A DNA stretch of 64,000 nt. It comes from Coprothermobacter platensis DSM 11748. GTDB lineage: Bacteria > Coprothermobacterota > Coprothermobacteria > Coprothermobacterales > Coprothermobacteraceae. Position 1 is the stretch's first letter. Every line of letters starts with the position of its first letter. This document shows positions 52,924-60,920 of this stretch, in pieces. The DNA lies in contig NZ_KB899040.1 of assembly GCF_000378005.1 (NCBI RefSeq), positions 857,645 to 921,644 on the forward strand. The letters are read 5' to 3'. The position numbers and the translations under genes were made by a program. The notes below the pieces were generated by a model. The model made no database searches. It was not told where the DNA came from and saw only the letters and a program-made list of their open reading frames with translations.

Positions 52924-53502
52924 ATGGAGAACATGATTCTGTTTTTTCTTTGTTTTTTGTGTGGTGCAATACCTTTTTCTTACCTTATAGGATTGTTGTT
53001 CGGCAAAGACATAAGACATTTTGGAGAAGATCACAACCCGGGGCCAACCAACAGCTTCAAAGCTGGAGGCCCGGTATTAGGGATTCCCTCTTTGGCATTA
53101 GACTTCTTGAAGGGAGCAATTCCAGTATTCGTGTTGACCACTACATATGATATTGCGCCTGTCGCATTTGTTCTTGTTTGCATTGCGCCTGTGCTTGGGC
53201 ACATGTTTACTCCGGTGCTTAGGTTCAAGGGTGGAAAGGGCATAACCACTACTTTTGGAATTTGGTCTGGCTTAATGTTGTGGGAAGTGCCTGTTTTCTT
53301 GGGTTCTATCTTTACCTTATCAGTAGTCTTAAAACATTTTCTAACAAAGCGCGTCAGCGATAAAGCCACAGTAATAACTGCCTCCTCACTACTGCCCGCT
53401 TTCACATTCTTTCGATTTCATGACTTACGGCTTTTTGCACTAGCTGTTTTAAACTCTACGTTACTTATTGTGGCACAGTTCAGAGAGGAATTAAGAATAT
53501 GA
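52924..53502 (+). CDS. plsY: Acyl-phosphate:glycerol-3-phosphate acyltransferase PlsY, divergent
   Basis: 192 residues, about five membrane segments. The three PlsY motifs are recognisable though altered: CGAIPFSYLIGLLFGKDIRHFGEDHNPGPTN, LALDFLKGAIPV and VLGHMFTPVLRFKGGKGITTTFG. It would make lysophosphatidic acid from acyl-phosphate. Typical SGNPGATN reads DHNPGPTN here. It overlaps the next gene by 4 bases (ATGA). Confidence 0.85.
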   Translation: MENMILFFLCFLCGAIPFSYLIGLLFGKDIRHFGEDHNPGPTNSFKAGGPVLGIPSLALDFLKGAIPVFVLTTTYDIAPVAFVLVCIAPVLGHMFTPVLRFKGGKGITTTFGIWSGLMLWEVPVFLGSIFTLSVVLKHFLTKRVSDKATVITASSLLPAFTFFRFHDLRLFALAVLNSTLLIVAQFREELRI

Positions 53503-54623
53503 TGAAGGGAATCTTTCTATTCGTGTTATACCAATTGTTGAATTCCCTAATAAACTTTTTCTTGATTAGAAAGCCGAGACAATGCGGAGATTTAAATGAT
53601 CCACCAAGAGTATCGATCCTGGTACCAGCAAGGAATGAAGAAGAGAACATTGCTAAGTGCGTGCAATCTCTCTTGTTGCAAGATTACACTAACTACGAAG
53701 TTCTTGTATTGAACGACGGATCAGAAGATGGAACGGGAAAAGTACTAAGCATGATGGCGAACACTGACGAAAGGCTTCAAGTCATAGAATCAGCTGACCC
53801 TTTGCCTGAAGGTTGGACAGGTAAAAATTGGGCCTGTCATAGGCTCTTTCTGCAGTCTACCGGTGACATTCTTATTTTCACCGACGCGGATACTTTTCAT
53901 TCACCGAAGACAATCACAACAATGGTACAGGAAATGCAGCGGCAAGATCTGTCTTTTATTTCAGGAATCCCCAGAGAAGTTGTAGTCTCATTTGGAGAGA
54001 AAATAACTGTTCCATTCATAAGCTACAGCATAGTCTCCATTTTTCCGCTCTTCCTTAGCTATTTTTCGCCCATATTTAGCTCTCTTAGTGTGGCCAACGG
54101 TCAATTCATGATGTTCAACAGGCATTCCTATGAGAGAATCGGTGGACATGCCGCTGTAAAAGGAGAAATCGTAGAAGATATTGAGTTAGCAAAACTGGTC
54201 CGAAGTCACGGGCTAAGAATGTACACATCATACAACCTGTCAGGCTTGGTATCCTGTCGCATGTACGGTGGCTTCAAAGAAGCCTTCAATGGACTTTCAA
54301 AGAGCTACTTTGCCCTTTTTTCGTTACGGATAATCCCCTCGATTTTTGTATGGACATGGATGTTCTTGGTTGCAGTCTACCCCTTTATTGCCTTAATAAG
54401 GCCCCCAGACACTTTATTGGCCATCTGCACCATAATCATGACCACCTTGATCTGGCTTGGAACGTCAATCGATTACAAGCTGCCAAGATATGTTGTTCTT
54501 TTTCACCCATTAATAACTGTAGTAAACTCTGTCATTGGCTTTCATTCCATCGCACAAGGCTGCACTGGGAACACTTCTTGGAAAGGCAGAACCATCAATG
54601 TGAAAAAGCCAAGTTGGTTCTAA
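53499..54623 (+). CDS. Membrane glycosyltransferase, family 2
   Basis: 374 residues. An N-terminal membrane anchor, then the GT2 domain: RVSILVPARNEEENIAKCVQSLLLQDY, VLVLNDGSEDGT, LPEGWTGKNWACH and ILIFTDADTFHSPKT (DXD), followed by the acceptor-side EIVEDIELAKLVRSHG and three to four C-terminal membrane helices. The GWTGKNWAC motif recalls carotenoid or hopanoid glycosyltransferases. It follows a GGR-like reductase and plsY, suggesting a glycolipid product. Confidence 0.85.
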   Translation: MMKGIFLFVLYQLLNSLINFFLIRKPRQCGDLNDPPRVSILVPARNEEENIAKCVQSLLLQDYTNYEVLVLNDGSEDGTGKVLSMMANTDERLQVIESADPLPEGWTGKNWACHRLFLQSTGDILIFTDADTFHSPKTITTMVQEMQRQDLSFISGIPREVVVSFGEKITVPFISYSIVSIFPLFLSYFSPIFSSLSVANGQFMMFNRHSYERIGGHAAVKGEIVEDIELAKLVRSHGLRMYTSYNLSGLVSCRMYGGFKEAFNGLSKSYFALFSLRIIPSIFVWTWMFLVAVYPFIALIRPPDTLLAICTIIMTTLIWLGTSIDYKLPRYVVLFHPLITVVNSVIGFHSIAQGCTGNTSWKGRTINVKKPSWF

Positions 54624-54680
54624 CAGAACTGACAAGGCGGTTTCCTCATGGTAATGTCAATAGGTTTTACAAGTACGTAG

Positions 54681-54725
54681 AAAATAAAAAAAGCCTCGCA
54701 CGTCTGCCTATGCAAAAGTGCGAGG
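54681..54725 (-). terminator. Terminator of the first cold-shock gene
   Basis: On the minus strand CCTCGCAC and GTGCGAGG form an 8-bp stem around 16 bases, followed by CTTTTTTTATTTT. It is placed for the minus-strand csp gene; the plus-strand glycosyltransferase would have no T-run here. Confidence 0.8.
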
Positions 54726-54758
54726 TCTCTCGAGCGGTAGTTTAGATTATACTGATGT

Positions 54759-54962
54759 CTACTTTTTGACTACTTTTGCCGCCTGCGGGCCCTTAGGGCC
54801 ATTAACAATCTCGAACTCTACTTTGTCTCCCTGATCTAACGTCTTAAAACCATTGCCTTCAATCGCTGAAAAGTGAACAAATACGTCGCCTTCGCCATCA
54901 TCCCGGGTAATGAACCCGTAACCTTTCTTCGCATCAAACCATTTAACCGTTCCTGTGTACAT
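54759..54962 (-). CDS. Cold-shock protein (CspA family), copy 1
   Basis: 67 residues, the standard OB-fold length. [15 protein letters not shown] and [11 protein letters not shown] are the RNP1 and RNP2 nucleic-acid-binding motifs. It is an RNA chaperone that binds single-stranded nucleic acid. AGGAGGTACAAAA precedes the ATG. The protein differs at about ten positions from copy 2, just upstream. Confidence 0.96.
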   Translation of the reverse strand: MYTGTVKWFDAKKGYGFITRDDGEGDVFVHFSAIEGNGFKTLDQGDKVEFEIVNGPKGPQAAKVVKK

Positions 54963-54984
54963 TTTTGTACCTCCTGTAACATTT

Positions 54985-55012
54985 GCCCCTTTGTGGGGCT
55001 GAGCATATTATA
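54985..55012 (-). promoter_or_regulatory. csp copy 1 promoter and leader hairpin
   Basis: Minus strand: TATAAT (55012-55007), then GCCCC/GGGGC hairpin (54999-54995 with 54989-54985), then AGGAGGTAC before the ATG. A TTGTTT 18 bases upstream of the -10 lies in the T-tail of the copy 2 terminator, so terminator and promoter overlap. Confidence 0.6.
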
Positions 55013-55023
55013 TAACATTAATT

Positions 55024-55059
55024 TATAAAAAAACAAGGGCGGACTAATCCGCCCTTGTT
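55024..55059 (-). terminator. Terminator of the second cold-shock gene
   Basis: On the minus strand AACAAGGGCGGA and TCCGCCCTTGTT form a perfect 12-bp stem with loop TTAG, followed by TTTTTATAAA. It separates the two csp genes into independent transcripts. Confidence 0.9.
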
Positions 55060-55080
55060 AAGCTTCTATCGTTGCAATTG

Positions 55081-55284
55081 TTACTTTTTTACAACGTGAG
55101 CTGCCTGAGGACCTTTGGCTCCTCTTGATACTTCAAATTCGACCTTTTCGCCTTCGTTTAGCGTCTTGAAACCGTCGCCTTCGATTGCGGAGAAATGTAC
55201 AAAGACATCTCCTTCACCATCGTCACGGGTAATAAATCCGTAACCCTTCTGAGCATCAAACCACTTAACTGTTCCTGCGTACAT
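55081..55284 (-). CDS. Cold-shock protein (CspA family), copy 2
   Basis: 67 residues with [15 protein letters not shown] and [14 protein letters not shown]. It is a close paralogue of copy 1, in tandem, with the same leader design and its own terminator. GAGGTACGAAA precedes the ATG. Likely a recent duplication whose coding region and leader were copied together. Confidence 0.96.
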   Translation of the reverse strand: MYAGTVKWFDAQKGYGFITRDDGEGDVFVHFSAIEGDGFKTLNEGEKVEFEVSRGAKGPQAAHVVKK

Positions 55285-55304
55285 TTTCGTACCTCTTCTT
55301 TCTT

Positions 55305-55332
55305 CCCCTTTTCAAGGGGCAGTTTTATTATA
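55305..55332 (-). promoter_or_regulatory. csp copy 2 promoter and leader hairpin
   Basis: Minus strand: TATAAT (55332-55327), then CCCCTT/AAGGGG hairpin with loop GAA (55319-55305), then GAGGTACGAAA before the ATG. It has the same order and spacing as copy 1 although the hairpin bases differ. Confidence 0.6.
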
Positions 55333-55382
55333 CACCATAGAAAAGAGAAAAACCACTATTGTTTTGGTAAAATGTATTTAAT

Positions 55383-55787
55383 ATGACGAGCAAAACAATT
55401 CCCACGCACAGAGAAGAAGATGTTATAGAAGCTATCTACAGAAGCCCCCATAGGGATCAGGGTGTAAGTGTATCAGAATTGTGCAAAGCTTTAGGTCTAG
55501 CCAAACCCACAGTCAGCATAATGGTGAAGAAACTCCAAGAAAAGAATTTGGTACAACGTGAGCCTTATAAACGAGTTTTCTTAACCAAAGATGGTGCAGA
55601 AAAAGCAAAGGCCATCCTTGATCGTCACGAAACGATTAAGAGTGTGTTGATGAGAAGCGGCACACCTGAAGATATAGCTGAGGCAGATGCATGCCAGATG
55701 GAACACTTTTTGCATCCTGAAACCCTGCAGGCTCTTATTGACTCTGTTTTCTGTCCCACGGAGAGAGAAACACATAATAGAAAATAG
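55383..55787 (+). CDS. DtxR/MntR-family metal-dependent regulator
   Basis: 134 residues. REEDVIEAIYRSPHRDQGVSVSELCKALGLAKPTVSIMVKKLQEKNLVQREPYKRVFLTKDG is the winged helix, and EADACQMEHFLHPET is the metal-binding dimerisation motif (compare DACRWEH in DtxR). There is no C-terminal SH3/FeoA domain. It probably senses Mn(II) or Fe(II). TAAAAT nine bases before the ATG and the absence of a ribosome site suggest leaderless expression. Target genes are not evident nearby. Confidence 0.82.
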   Translation: MTSKTIPTHREEDVIEAIYRSPHRDQGVSVSELCKALGLAKPTVSIMVKKLQEKNLVQREPYKRVFLTKDGAEKAKAILDRHETIKSVLMRSGTPEDIAEADACQMEHFLHPETLQALIDSVFCPTERETHNRK

Positions 55788-56967
55788 CAGAAATGAGATA
55801 CAAAACCATAGCAGCATAGAATGAATATGAATAACCTCTGAATTGAATAAGATAGCCTGCTATGAGAGAGCCCAGTGCTCTGGACAAGTTATCTCCCATA
55901 CTCATAAGACCGTTGGTTATGGTTCTAAAATGCGCAGGTGTGATTTCCATATTGAATTGCTGTGAAACTGGCGTGGACATGTTCATAAGTGCCTGCCTTG
56001 CCAAAAATGAAGGCACAGCATATATAAGCCCTCCAGCTCTGGCAAGTATAAACATAAATGGCAATGAAAGTATTTCTGTTATAACTACTGTTTTGACCTT
56101 CCCTATTCGTGTAACCAGTAACGGCGCAAGGAGCATCCCTGCTGCTGTCGCTAATTGACCAAACGTATAAATAAGACCTATTTGTGGACCAGGCAAATGG
56201 AACGTATCTTTAAAGTACAAATTCATAAATGGAATAATGAGACTAGCACCTAACCCCACAAGTGTTCTCGGAACAATTAGTACGAGCAAGAGTGGAACAA
56301 AACCGTGCAAATTACTTAGATGTTCTTTTGTAAACGGATTACTTAATGATGTATGAGCTTGTGTTTGGACTCTGAAGAAAACAACCAATAGCCCTGAAAT
56401 CGCACAAAGCACACCTGTCCACATTACATCTCTGTAAAGGGTTACAGGGTTGCTGATTCCCAAGAAACCAGACACAAATGTAAGGAAAGCACCTCCAGCT
56501 GCGGCAAAGGTTTGAAGTGCATTATTCACTGAAAATATCTCGTTCCTATATTGTTCCTTGGTATGGTCCATAATAAAAGGAGCAATACCAATCATAAACA
56601 AAGCATCACCGCATCCAAGTAAACCACTCAGAAGAATAAGAAGTGGCACAGATTTGGTAAGAAGAATTATAGTTTGGACACTAACAGCCAACCCCATAGC
56701 CAGTAGAAAATTATTCTTGTAACCCACTTTATTAACGATGAGCGCTGCGGGTATGACCATTAAGACAGAACCAAAAGACCTAGCGCTAAGGACGGTTCCT
56801 ATGACAGATTGTGTGAAGCCTATTTGTGAAAGATAAAGGTTGAAGACTGTAAAGTAGAAAGAAAAACCTGTGTAATAGAGAAAAGTGGCTACGGAAAACC
56901 AAAGTAATGCCGATGGGTTTTCTAAAAACGCCGTCTGATATCTTTTTAGTGCGCGAATTATTTGCAT
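55735..56967 (-). CDS. MFS transporter
   Basis: About 410 residues, 12 membrane segments, with FSVNNALQTFAAAGGAFLTFVSGFLGI in the middle and PVSQQFNMEITPAHFRTITNGLMSMGDNLSRALGSLIAGYLI near the end, typical of drug/sugar efflux-type MFS proteins. The ATG at 56967 follows TATAAT after seven bases, so the leaderless start is preferred over 56988. The 3' end overlaps the DtxR-like gene by 53 bases, tail to tail. Confidence 0.82.
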   Translation of the reverse strand: MQIIRALKRYQTAFLENPSALLWFSVATFLYYTGFSFYFTVFNLYLSQIGFTQSVIGTVLSARSFGSVLMVIPAALIVNKVGYKNNFLLAMGLAVSVQTIILLTKSVPLLILLSGLLGCGDALFMIGIAPFIMDHTKEQYRNEIFSVNNALQTFAAAGGAFLTFVSGFLGISNPVTLYRDVMWTGVLCAISGLLVVFFRVQTQAHTSLSNPFTKEHLSNLHGFVPLLLVLIVPRTLVGLGASLIIPFMNLYFKDTFHLPGPQIGLIYTFGQLATAAGMLLAPLLVTRIGKVKTVVITEILSLPFMFILARAGGLIYAVPSFLARQALMNMSTPVSQQFNMEITPAHFRTITNGLMSMGDNLSRALGSLIAGYLIQFRGYSYSFYAAMVLYLISAIFYYVFLSPWDRKQSQ

Positions 56968-56974
56968 TAAAGAT

Positions 56975-56980
56975 ATTATA
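56975..56980 (-). promoter_or_regulatory. -10 element of the MFS gene
   Basis: A perfect TATAAT on the minus strand, seven bases before the ATG; the -35 region is not convincing. It is an example of the leaderless promoter layout. Confidence 0.55.
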
Positions 56981-57053
56981 CATTTCATAAATTCCGTTTA
57001 GTGGTGTAGAATCTTATAGTAAATGTATAAATATGCTTATTAGGAGGTACACC

Positions 57054-57524
57054 ATGGAACGAAGTAAAAGGTCAACATCAGAGCGTCTTAGAACACTTCG
57101 AGAAATTATTAAAAATGAACCAACATCCACACAGCAACAACTAGTGGACAAGCTTAAACAGGCTGGTTTTAAAGTCACGCAAAGCACCATATCCAGGGAC
57201 CTAAAAAAAATTGGTGCAATGAAGGTGTTCTTACCAGATGGTACTTATGAGTACACTCTTCCGGAAGCAACGACCATGACTATAGATGACCGCATTGTCA
57301 CTATAGTCAAGAAAAGTATCTTAGACATCCAATATCGTTCACCTTTACTGGTGATAAAAACTGTGCCTGGTACAGCCAGAAGCGTAGCGCGTGCCATAGA
57401 TTCCCTGCAGTTGAAAAAAGCTATAGGAAGTATAGCTGGAGACGACACTGTTTTTGTATTAGCACAGGATGATGTGGGAGCATTCGAGATAAAAGAAAAA
57501 CTGCATGATATAATGGAGAAGTAA
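57054..57524 (+). CDS. argR: Arginine repressor ArgR
   Basis: 156 residues. The winged helix is PTSTQQQLVDKLKQAGFKVTQSTISRDLKKIGAMKV; the C-terminal hexamerisation and arginine-binding domain has VIKTVPGTARSVARAIDSL and IGSIAGDDTVFVLAQD. It controls arginine synthesis or use. TTAGGAGGTACACC precedes the ATG at 57054; the upstream in-frame ATG at 57033 lies before that site. No arg genes are in the window. Confidence 0.93.
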   Translation: MERSKRSTSERLRTLREIIKNEPTSTQQQLVDKLKQAGFKVTQSTISRDLKKIGAMKVFLPDGTYEYTLPEATTMTIDDRIVTIVKKSILDIQYRSPLLVIKTVPGTARSVARAIDSLQLKKAIGSIAGDDTVFVLAQDDVGAFEIKEKLHDIMEK

Positions 57525-57563
57525 AGCGTGTTAACGAAGCCTTAAAAATGGAGGTCTTCCGGT

Positions 57564-59555
57564 ATGGGGTTATCTGAAAAGACAATTTCTGTGGCCGTTG
57601 TGGGGTCAGTGAAAAGCGGCAAAACAACGTTGGTAGAAAATTTGCTTGCGAAGGCCGGAGCAATTGACAAGCCTGGCAAAGTAGAAGCAAAAAACACAGT
57701 CAGTGATTTTGATCCTTTTGAACAGGAGAAACAAATCTCTATCAACATGACAGTAGAACCCTTGATGTGGAAAAACGTAAAAATTAACCTTTTGGATACA
57801 CCAGGGTTCTTGGATTTCAAAGCAGATTCCATGGCTGCGATAAAATTTGCAGATGCCGTTCTTTTTGTTGTAGATGGTGCTTCGGACATAGGTGTGACAA
57901 CGGAAATGCTTTGGGATTACTATGTGAATTTGCAGGATCATAAGCCTGCAATATTCTTCATAAACAAAATGGATAAACCAGAAGCTGATGAAAACAGAAT
58001 AGTCGAGCAAATAAGATCCGTTTTATCTAACAGGGCCGCACCATTATTTGTCAATGCTGGTAAGGAAGTTGTTTATATATTCGGCGACACATCATCACTA
58101 AGCCCTGACCTTCAGAACATTGAAGCCAACTACAGAGACATGGTCTTAGATGCCGTTGCAGAAGCAGATGATACAGTATTGGAAAAGTACCTTTCCGGAG
58201 AAGAAATCTCTCAGGAGGAACTCAGTAAGTGTTACAAGGCTGCTATGAAAGAGAGAAACTTCTTCCCTATCCTCATGGGGTCTTCCATTAGTGAAGTAGG
58301 CTTGGAAGATTTGCTCGATTTCATCGCCGAGAATGTTTTTTCGTTGCCAACTGTTGATTATCCTGCCGATACTGTGGGGATAGTACTAAAAACATACATA
58401 GACCCGTATGTAGGTCGTATAAGCGTTATAAAAATGCTAAAAGGTCAATTAAATAGTGGTATGCAACTTTGGAATCCAGAGACAGAACAAGCAGTAACGA
58501 TTCCTAAGGTTTCCTTTGTAAGCGGCAAGAAAATTGTGGATGCCAATGCCATTGAATCACCAGATATTGGTGCTGTTACCAAAGTAGAAGAACTGTCAAC
58601 AAACAGCATTATTTGCACATCGGGCATAAAAGTGGAAGCACCTCATTTAGATATACCCCAGCCTCTTCTACCAAAAGCCATCGAACCGAAGACTAAATCG
58701 GACCAAGAGAAACTTCTTAGTAGCTTGCATAAGATACAAACAGAGGATCCATCTTTCATTGTGTTCTATGACCGGGAAATGAAACAGACAATCATAGAAG
58801 TGCAAGGGGAAGTACAACTGCATGCTATACAGGCAAAACTACATGAACGTTATCATGTAGAGGTAACATTGGCACCCCGAGAAGTTCCTTATCGCGAGAC
58901 GATAAAAGGCAGGGCCCAAGCCCAAGGACGTTACGTCAAGCAGACAGGTGGGCATGGTCAATACGGGGTTGTATTCATTGAGGTATGGCCCACACAACGG
59001 TCAGCAGGTTATGAATTCGAAGATGCCATATTTGGAGGAGCCATACCCAATAACTACATTCCATCCGTAGATAAAGGTATTAGGGAACGGATGAGCCGAG
59101 GTGTAATAGCTGGTTATCCTGTCGTAGACGTACATGTAAAACTTTTTGATGGAAAATATCACCCCGTTGATTCCTCTGATATGGCTTTCCAAATAGCGGG
59201 TTCTCTTGCTTTCCAAGAAGCATTCGTAAACGCAAAACCCATCCTTCTGGAGCCCATCTACAAGATGACTATAAGGGTGCCAGAAGACTTAGTTGGTGAC
59301 ATTATGGGTGACATAAATGCAAGAAGAGGCCGTGTTTTAGGTATTACTGCAGAAGGCAAATGGCAGGTAATTACCGCAGAGGTTCCCTACGCAGAAATTA
59401 TCGAATATGCTAAGGATTTTATGTCCATCACAGGAGGACGCGGAACATACAATACGGAGTTCATTAGGTATGAAGAAGTCCCACCAAACATTGCAGAGCA
59501 AATAATTGCAAACCGTAAAGCTGTACTGGAGAGAGAAAGAGAAAAAGAAGAATAA
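57564..59555 (+). CDS. EF-G paralogue (elongation factor G-like GTPase)
   Basis: 663 residues in five EF-G domains. G1 GSVKSGKTTLVENLL, G3 LLDTPGFLDF and G4 FINKMDKP are present; the G2 region (SINMTVEP) is altered from the usual RGITI. Domain IV has GGHGQYGVVFIEV and domain V DIMGDINARRGRVLG. It belongs to the divergent EF-G2 group found in thermophiles and others, whose role in elongation, recycling or ribosome rescue is unsettled. GGAGG precedes the ATG. Confidence 0.88.
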   Translation: MGLSEKTISVAVVGSVKSGKTTLVENLLAKAGAIDKPGKVEAKNTVSDFDPFEQEKQISINMTVEPLMWKNVKINLLDTPGFLDFKADSMAAIKFADAVLFVVDGASDIGVTTEMLWDYYVNLQDHKPAIFFINKMDKPEADENRIVEQIRSVLSNRAAPLFVNAGKEVVYIFGDTSSLSPDLQNIEANYRDMVLDAVAEADDTVLEKYLSGEEISQEELSKCYKAAMKERNFFPILMGSSISEVGLEDLLDFIAENVFSLPTVDYPADTVGIVLKTYIDPYVGRISVIKMLKGQLNSGMQLWNPETEQAVTIPKVSFVSGKKIVDANAIESPDIGAVTKVEELSTNSIICTSGIKVEAPHLDIPQPLLPKAIEPKTKSDQEKLLSSLHKIQTEDPSFIVFYDREMKQTIIEVQGEVQLHAIQAKLHERYHVEVTLAPREVPYRETIKGRAQAQGRYVKQTGGHGQYGVVFIEVWPTQRSAGYEFEDAIFGGAIPNNYIPSVDKGIRERMSRGVIAGYPVVDVHVKLFDGKYHPVDSSDMAFQIAGSLAFQEAFVNAKPILLEPIYKMTIRVPEDLVGDIMGDINARRGRVLGITAEGKWQVITAEVPYAEIIEYAKDFMSITGGRGTYNTEFIRYEEVPPNIAEQIIANRKAVLEREREKEE

Positions 59556-59586
59556 AGACAAGGTTTTTCTTTGTCGGGGTAAAGAA

Positions 59587-59624
59587 ATTATACCCGCATA
59601 CCCTATAGGGTATGCGGGTATAAT
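59587..59624. promoter_or_regulatory. 38-bp perfect palindrome, operator candidate for PDO
   Basis: The left half is ATTATACCCGCATACCCTA and the right half its exact complement. It contains ATACCC twice per half, spaced eight bases, and TATAAT at the right end (59619-59624), which serves as a -10 toward the PDO gene. The same TATACCC motif forms the operator at 63046-63074. There is no T-run, so it is unlikely to be only a terminator for the EF-G gene. Confidence 0.7.
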
Positions 59625-59662
59625 AATTTATGGAGCTTTAAGAAAATTAGGAGGTGCCTTAA

Positions 59663-60361
59663 ATGGCTATATTGAAAGATTCGGATAAAAAAGAAGTAGA
59701 GAAACGTCTGTCTGTGATGAATAAACCGGTGAAAATTATTTTGTTTAAGCCGGAAAGCGATATTGTGGTGCCCGGACGAAGGGAATGCATGTACTGCAAA
59801 GAAGTTACTGAACTCATGCAAGATTTAGTGGATACATCTGATAAGCTCTCATTAGAGATCGTAGACCCAGAGAAGGATACGGCAAAGGCTGAGAAGTATG
59901 GGTTGAAGAAAGACTTGATGGGATATATGTACCCTGCAATAACGTTCACTGTAGCAGACAACAACGAAGAGAAGCATTACAACATATGGTTTTATGGATT
60001 GCCAGCCGGATATGAATTTGCAACGATGCTGGATGATATCATAATGCTCTCTACTGGGGAACTGAAATTAAGTGAAGCATTAGTACCACAAGTGTCCAAT
60101 ATAGATAAGAAGGTAGTTATGGATGTATTTGTGACACCTACATGCCCATACTGCCCCAAAGCTGTCTTAGCTGCTCATCAATTTGCTTACGTTAATCCTA
60201 ATTTCGTCAGCAGCATGATTGAAGCAAGCGAATTTGAAGACCTTACAAACAGATGGAACGTTTACGGGGTACCGAAAACAGTTATCAACGAAAAAGTTGA
60301 GGTGGAAGGTGCCGTACCGGAAAACATGTTCCTGGATTATGTGAGGAACGCCTTAGCTTAA
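59663..60361 (+). CDS. Protein disulfide oxidoreductase (double thioredoxin fold, PDO)
   Basis: 232 residues. Two thioredoxin-like units each carry a CxxC: CMYC at 42-45 and CPYC at 161-164; the cis-Pro follows in YGVPKTVI. This two-domain glutaredoxin-like family is typical of thermophiles, where it handles protein disulfides with a thioredoxin reductase. AGGAGG precedes the ATG. The upstream palindrome suggests control by the CsoR-like protein encoded at 62764-63027; the operon of that regulator converges on this gene and shares its terminator. Confidence 0.9.
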   Translation: MAILKDSDKKEVEKRLSVMNKPVKIILFKPESDIVVPGRRECMYCKEVTELMQDLVDTSDKLSLEIVDPEKDTAKAEKYGLKKDLMGYMYPAITFTVADNNEEKHYNIWFYGLPAGYEFATMLDDIIMLSTGELKLSEALVPQVSNIDKKVVMDVFVTPTCPYCPKAVLAAHQFAYVNPNFVSSMIEASEFEDLTNRWNVYGVPKTVINEKVEVEGAVPENMFLDYVRNALA

Positions 60362-60374
60362 CAGCCACTTTACC

Positions 60375-60411
60375 AAAGAAGAGGGGCCCTTTTTCAGGGC
60401 CCCTCTTCTTT
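60375..60411. terminator. Shared bidirectional terminator
   Basis: A perfect 15-bp stem, AAAGAAGAGGGGCCC with its complement, around the loop TTTTTCA. The flanking A- and T-rich ends serve both strands. It lies between the PDO gene and the convergent flavodoxin-like gene, overlapping the latter's stop codon. Confidence 0.9.
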
Positions 60412-60919
60412 AACATTGTCTTGCTATCTCTTTTATCCTATTGGATAAAGTCCACACTTTTTCTGTGTCTACGTTATCTATATCGCCTGGTTCCTTCCCC
60501 AGAACATCAAAAACTTTTTTTACCTGTTCTTTTTCATCACTGGTAAGTTGATCCATATATACGGCACCAGGGAAATTTCCTAAAGCCAATGGGGGCCTAT
60601 CAAACAAACTGAGGTATTGTCTTACATAAATTGGTCCTCCGATTTTTTCATTACCCATTACCCTTTCATCATCGATAAGGCTTACCGCAACACCTGCCCA
60701 CATACGTCCATACAGATCACCTTTGTGGGCATCAATAAAACTCATCAGGTCTGGGTTCAGTTTGTGCTCATATACACCGCAAACGAAAACAACAGCGTCG
60801 CCCCAAAAGGAGCTCGTATTCGCCATATCCATGGCCTCACCATCAAGTACTTCCGCTATGGCTTCTGCATACTTCTTTGAGGCACCATGGCGACTCGCAT
60901 AGATAACTTGAACCTGCAT
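60410..60919 (-). CDS. Flavodoxin-like protein (HemG-type domain)
   Basis: 169 residues. VQVIYASRHGASKKYAEAIAEVL is an FMN-binding loop of the flavodoxin fold (T/S-x-x-G-x-T/S-type); DAVVFVCGVYEHKLNPDLMSFI follows as in protoporphyrinogen oxidase-like flavodoxins. It probably carries electrons to the Fe-S or disulfide partners in the operon. The ATG at 60919 with GAGGTG nine bases upstream is preferred over GTG 60931; its ribosome site lies in the end of the IscU-like gene. Confidence 0.8.
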   Translation of the reverse strand: MQVQVIYASRHGASKKYAEAIAEVLDGEAMDMANTSSFWGDAVVFVCGVYEHKLNPDLMSFIDAHKGDLYGRMWAGVAVSLIDDERVMGNEKIGGPIYVRQYLSLFDRPPLALGNFPGAVYMDQLTSDEKEQVKKVFDVLGKEPGDIDNVDTEKVWTLSNRIKEIARQC

Positions 60920-60920
60920 T

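Noticed and set aside
59556-59662. Reading the 38-bp palindrome as an ordinary terminator of the EF-G-like gene
   Set aside because: No T-run follows on either strand, and it shares half-sites with the promoter-spanning palindrome at 63046.
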